DNA of 46,264 bases from Rhodovulum sp. PH10 (GTDB lineage: Bacteria; Pseudomonadota; Alphaproteobacteria; Rhizobiales; Xanthobacteraceae), in the NCBI RefSeq assembly GCF_000293785.1, contig NZ_AKZI01000041.1:1-46264 (forward strand). Reading direction: 5' to 3'. Every line of letters begins with the position of its first letter. Within the stretch, counting starts at the first letter, position 1. The position numbers and the translations under genes are program-made. This document shows, in pieces, positions 43,164 through 46,264 of the stretch. The notes below the pieces were generated by a model, which did no database searches, had not been told where the DNA came from, and worked only from the letters and a program-made list of their open reading frames with translations.

Positions 43164-44207
43164 ATGTCGCAGAAGGTTCGTATCGCGCTCGACGCCATGG
43201 GAGGAGATCACGGAGCCTCCGTGGTGCTCGCCGGCGCCGACATTTCCCTCGCCCGGCATCCGGACACCAGCTTCCTGCTGTTCGGTGACGAGACCGTGAT
43301 CGGCCGCCTGTTGGCCGACCGGCCGGCCCTGCGCGAGGCCTCGACGGTCGTTCACACCGACGTCTCGATCAAGATGGACGAGAAGCCGAGCCAGGCGCTC
43401 CGCCACGGGCGGTGGCGCTCCTCGATGTGGCTCGCCATCGACGCCGTGAAGAAAGGCGACGCCGACGTCGCCGTCTCGGCCGGCAACACCGGCGCGCTGA
43501 TGGCGATGTCCAAGTTCCACTTGCGCACCATTCCGGGCGTCTCGCGCCCGGCGATCGCCTGCCTGTGGCCGACGCTGCGCGGCGAATCGATCGTGCTCGA
43601 CGTCGGCGCCTCGATCGGCGCCGACGAGCAGCACCTCGTGCAGCTCGCCATCATGGGCGCGGCGATGGCGAGCGTGGTGCTCGACATCGACCGGCCGAGC
43701 GTCGGGCTCTTGAATGTCGGCGTCGAGGAGGTCAAGGGCCTCGACGAGATCCGCCAGGCCCACCAGGTGCTGCGCGCCACCGCCCCCGGCCGGATGGACT
43801 ATCACGGCTTCGTCGAGGGCGACGACATCGGCAAGGGCACCGTCGACGTGGTGGTGACGGAGGGCTTCTCCGGCAACATCGCGCTGAAGACGGCCGAAGG
43901 CACGGCGAAGCAGTTCGCCGCCTATCTCAAGAGCGCGATGGGCCGCACGCTGGCGGCCCGCATCGGCTATTTGTTCGCGCGCAAAGCCTTCTCCACGCTC
44001 AAGGAGAAGATGGACCCGCGCAAGGTCAACGGCGGCGTGTTTCTCGGCCTCAACGGCGTGGTGATCAAGAGCCACGGCGGCACCGACGCGGAAGGGTTTG
44101 CCGCGGCGGTCGATCTCGGCTGGGACATGGCCCGCTACGATGTGCTCGCCCGGATCCGCCGCACGCTCGATGCGACGGCCCCGGCCCCGGTGGAGGTCGC
44201 CTCGTGA
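43164..44207 (+). CDS. plsX: Phosphate acyltransferase PlsX
   Basis: PlsX makes acyl-phosphate from acyl-ACP for phospholipid synthesis. The 347-aa protein carries [10 protein letters not shown] near its start, [48 protein letters not shown] and [15 protein letters not shown], all family signatures. The start at [14 protein letters not shown] is set by the family; the ribosome site is weak. Its TGA overlaps the GTG start of fabH, so the two are translationally coupled. Confidence 0.96.
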   Translation: MSQKVRIALDAMGGDHGASVVLAGADISLARHPDTSFLLFGDETVIGRLLADRPALREASTVVHTDVSIKMDEKPSQALRHGRWRSSMWLAIDAVKKGDADVAVSAGNTGALMAMSKFHLRTIPGVSRPAIACLWPTLRGESIVLDVGASIGADEQHLVQLAIMGAAMASVVLDIDRPSVGLLNVGVEEVKGLDEIRQAHQVLRATAPGRMDYHGFVEGDDIGKGTVDVVVTEGFSGNIALKTAEGTAKQFAAYLKSAMGRTLAARIGYLFARKAFSTLKEKMDPRKVNGGVFLGLNGVVIKSHGGTDAEGFAAAVDLGWDMARYDVLARIRRTLDATAPAPVEVAS

Positions 44208-45181
44208 GTGTCGTGCGTTCGGTCGTTCGCGGGAGCGGGAGCTATCTGCCGAGCCGGATCGTCACCAACGACGAGCTGGCCGGCATGGTCGACACCAGCG
44301 ACGACTGGATCGTCCAGCGCACCGGCATCCGCGAGCGGCGGATCGCCGCGACCGGCGAGGTGACGTCCGATCTCGCGCTCCACGCCGCGCGCGGCGCGCT
44401 GAAGGCGGCCGGGCTCGAGCCGCAGGCGATCGATCTGATCGTGCTCGCCACCGCCACCCCGGACAACACCTTTCCGGCGAGCGCGGTGACGGTGCAGGCG
44501 AGCCTCGGCATCACCAAGGGCGCCGCCTTCGACATGCAGGCGGTGTGCTCGGGCTTCGTGTTCGCCCTCTCGACCGCCGACAGCCTGCTGCGCACCGGCG
44601 GGTTCGCGCGTGCGCTGGTGATCGGCGCGGAAACCTTCTCGCGGATCATCGACTGGAAGGACCGCGGCACCTGCGTGATCTTCGGCGACGGCGCCGGCGC
44701 GGTGGTGCTGGAGGCGACGCCGTCGAGCGGCACCCACCAGGATCGCGGCGTGCTGGCGACCCGCATCCATTCGGACGGCCGCTACAAGGAGAAGCTCTAT
44801 GTCGACGGCGGCCCGTCCTCGACCGGCACCGTCGGCTGCCTGCGCATGGAAGGCCGCGAGGTGTTTCGCCACGCCGTGCAGATGATCACCGGCGCGGTCG
44901 AGGAGGTTTTGGCCGACACCGGCTTCACCGCCGCCGACATCGACTGGTTCGTGCCGCACCAGGCCAACAAGCGAATCATCGACGCCTGCGCCCACAAGCT
45001 CGGCCTCGGGCCGGAGAAGATCGTCCACACGGTCGAGCGCCACGGCAACACCTCGGCGGCCTCGATCCCGCTCGCCATCGACGAGGCGGTGCTCGACGGC
45101 CGCATCAAGCCGGGCGACCTGGTGATGGTCGAGGCGATGGGCGGCGGCTTCACGTGGGGGGCCGCGCTGATCCGCTGGTGA
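44204..45181 (+). CDS. fabH: Beta-ketoacyl-ACP synthase III
   Basis: FabH starts fatty-acid synthesis by condensing acetyl-CoA with malonyl-ACP. The 325-aa chain shows the Cys of the active site in MQAVCSGF, the His in PHQANKRII and the Asn in [26 protein letters not shown] at the N-terminus is also typical. It begins with GTG overlapping the plsX stop codon by four bases. Together with plsX, DUF177 and ihfA it makes a standard alphaproteobacterial lipid-synthesis block. Confidence 0.97.
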   Translation: MSVVRSVVRGSGSYLPSRIVTNDELAGMVDTSDDWIVQRTGIRERRIAATGEVTSDLALHAARGALKAAGLEPQAIDLIVLATATPDNTFPASAVTVQASLGITKGAAFDMQAVCSGFVFALSTADSLLRTGGFARALVIGAETFSRIIDWKDRGTCVIFGDGAGAVVLEATPSSGTHQDRGVLATRIHSDGRYKEKLYVDGGPSSTGTVGCLRMEGREVFRHAVQMITGAVEEVLADTGFTAADIDWFVPHQANKRIIDACAHKLGLGPEKIVHTVERHGNTSAASIPLAIDEAVLDGRIKPGDLVMVEAMGGGFTWGAALIRW

Positions 45182-45369
45182 GATTTCACCGGCGTATCGG
45201 GTGACCCGCCGGCTAGCCGATTACCCTCGTCCGCGACGTCGGACGAACAGCGGAACGGCGTTCAAATCTTCCGCTTCGCGGCACGCCGCCGGTTGACCCC
45301 GGGGAGACGTGGAGATATCCATGTATTTCAGTAGGATATGTCAGTCCACGGGGAAGCGCTGGGGCGACG

Positions 45370-45681
45370 ATGAGCGCGAAGACAGTAACGCGGGCGGACC
45401 TTTGTGAGGCCGTTTATCAAAAGCTGGGACTTTCCCGCACGGAATCGGCCGCTCTGGTCGAGCTCGTGCTGAAGGAGATCACCGACTGCCTCGAGCGGGG
45501 CGAGACGGTGAAGCTGTCGTCGTTCGGCTCGTTCGTGGTTCGCAAGAAGGGCCAGCGGATCGGCCGCAACCCGAAGACCGGCAAGGAAGTGCCGATCTCG
45601 CCGCGGCGGGTGATGGTGTTCAAGCCGTCCGCCATCCTCAAGCAGCGCATCAATGCAGAGCCGGTCGGCGCCGAGGACTAG
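45370..45681 (+). CDS. ihfA: Integration host factor subunit alpha
   Basis: The 103-aa DNA-bending protein of the HU/IHF family has [58 protein letters not shown] and [17 protein letters not shown]. The GRNPKTG loop with its Pro intercalates into DNA. The length and position after fabH are usual for the alpha subunit. Upstream, ATATCC (45315) and GGATAT (45333) form a small inverted repeat of unknown role. Confidence 0.96.
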   Translation: MSAKTVTRADLCEAVYQKLGLSRTESAALVELVLKEITDCLERGETVKLSSFGSFVVRKKGQRIGRNPKTGKEVPISPRRVMVFKPSAILKQRINAEPVGAED

Positions 45682-45726
45682 CGCCGGGGATTTGCAACGA
45701 GGGTTCGGCGACACGAGGATCGGCGC

Positions 45727-46264
45727 GTGAACAAGGCACCCGACGCGTTCCGGACGATCAGCGAGGTCGCCGACGAGCTCGACCTGCCGCAGCACGTGCT
45801 GCGCTTCTGGGAAAGCCGCTTTCCGCAGGTGCGGCCGATGAAGCGCGGCGGCGGCCGGCGCTATTACCGGCCCGACGACGTCGACCTTCTGCGCGGCATC
45901 CGCCATCTGCTCTACGGCGAGGGCTACACCATTCGCGGCGTCCAGCGCATTCTGCGCGAGCAGGGCGGCCGCTTCGTGCAGACCGTCTGGCAGGAGGGCG
46001 CGCCGCAGCCCGAGCGCAAGCCCGAGCTCGACGCCACCGCCGAGCCGGACGCCGACGAGAGCGCCGACACCGAGGTCGACACCGAAGCCGAGAGCGAGGA
46101 CGCGGCCGAGATCGCCGACCCGTTCGAGGTTTTGGAATCACTCGATCCTTACGGCCGGCGCGAGCCGACGTTCGGGCCGCCCGCCGCCGCCCCGCAGCCC
46201 CGGCCGCATGCGCCGCAAGCGCCCGCCGAGACCCGCGCCGAGCAGCCGCAGGCGCCGCACGCCG
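45727..46264 (+). CDS. MerR-family transcriptional regulator (truncated by the window end)
   Basis: The visible 179 codons start with GTG preceded by GAGGA. An N-terminal MerR helix-turn-helix is clear: [71 protein letters not shown]. An acidic, Pro/Ala-rich low-complexity region follows and runs off the window. This DNA-binding gene commonly follows ihfA in Hyphomicrobiales. The effector is unknown. Confidence 0.9.
   Translation, partial: MNKAPDAFRTISEVADELDLPQHVLRFWESRFPQVRPMKRGGGRRYYRPDDVDLLRGIRHLLYGEGYTIRGVQRILREQGGRFVQTVWQEGAPQPERKPELDATAEPDADESADTEVDTEAESEDAAEIADPFEVLESLDPYGRREPTFGPPAAAPQPRPHAPQAPAETRAEQPQAPHA

Overview
The window is chromosomal DNA from a GC-rich alphaproteobacterium, most likely of the order Hyphomicrobiales (Rhizobiales). 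I base this on several alphaproteobacterial families and gene orders: the DUF1476 ATPase-inhibitor family, DUF6163 divergent from hemB, Usg, BcsS, the block bamE / DUF177-plsX-fabH-ihfA-merR, a CIRCE-controlled groESL, and the ATP-grasp / alpha-E / transglutaminase / Anbu operon. The genus cannot be read from the sequence.

Layout. 0.1-2.9 kb: branched-chain amino-acid-type ABC uptake genes (livG, livF and a binding protein; no permeases in view). 3.4-10.2 kb: a homodimeric pyruvate-dehydrogenase-E1/transketolase-like enzyme, DUF6163, hemB, a proline-rich one-helix protein and threonine ammonia-lyase. 10.4-11.7 kb: an RDD membrane protein and the N-end-rule transferase Bpt. 11.8-12.6 kb: a lower-GC HNH_5-like nuclease gene. 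12.8-18.2 kb: a compact island bounded by a 20-bp direct repeat, whose right copy is the 3' end of tRNA-Leu(UAA). It carries a tyrosine integrase next to the tRNA, a small reverse transcriptase with a hairpin-rich leader, a serine recombinase and a polymerase-like protein of a family I only half recognise. The reverse transcriptase reading frame is broken at an A6 tract, and the 3' end of the polymerase-like gene also looks damaged.

19-26.3 kb: an extremely acidic protein, xanthine phosphoribosyltransferase and a CinA-type molybdopterin-binding protein. Divergent from these is the ATP-grasp/alpha-E/transglutaminase/Anbu operon, preceded by a near-consensus sigma-54 promoter, and then a BLUF blue-light sensor. 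26.3-32.7 kb: a large hybrid histidine kinase, a cyclophilin-like protein, a CNT nucleoside transporter, 3-hydroxybutyrate dehydrogenase and Usg. 33-41.6 kb: groES-groEL with CIRCE, an Uma2-like protein, BcsS with an upstream CtrA box, an SRPBCC protein, a nucleoside deaminase, a divergent DUF1476 protein, a 1.7-kb stretch without recognised genes but rich in short repeats, and a universal stress protein. 41.7 kb to the end: bamE, DUF177, plsX, fabH, ihfA and a truncated merR-type gene.

Most of the window is ordinary core chromosome. The parts most worth attention are the tRNA-Leu island with its reverse transcriptase and structured leader, the probable sigma-54 control of the Anbu operon, the CtrA box before bcsS, and the repeat-rich 39.0-40.7 kb interval.
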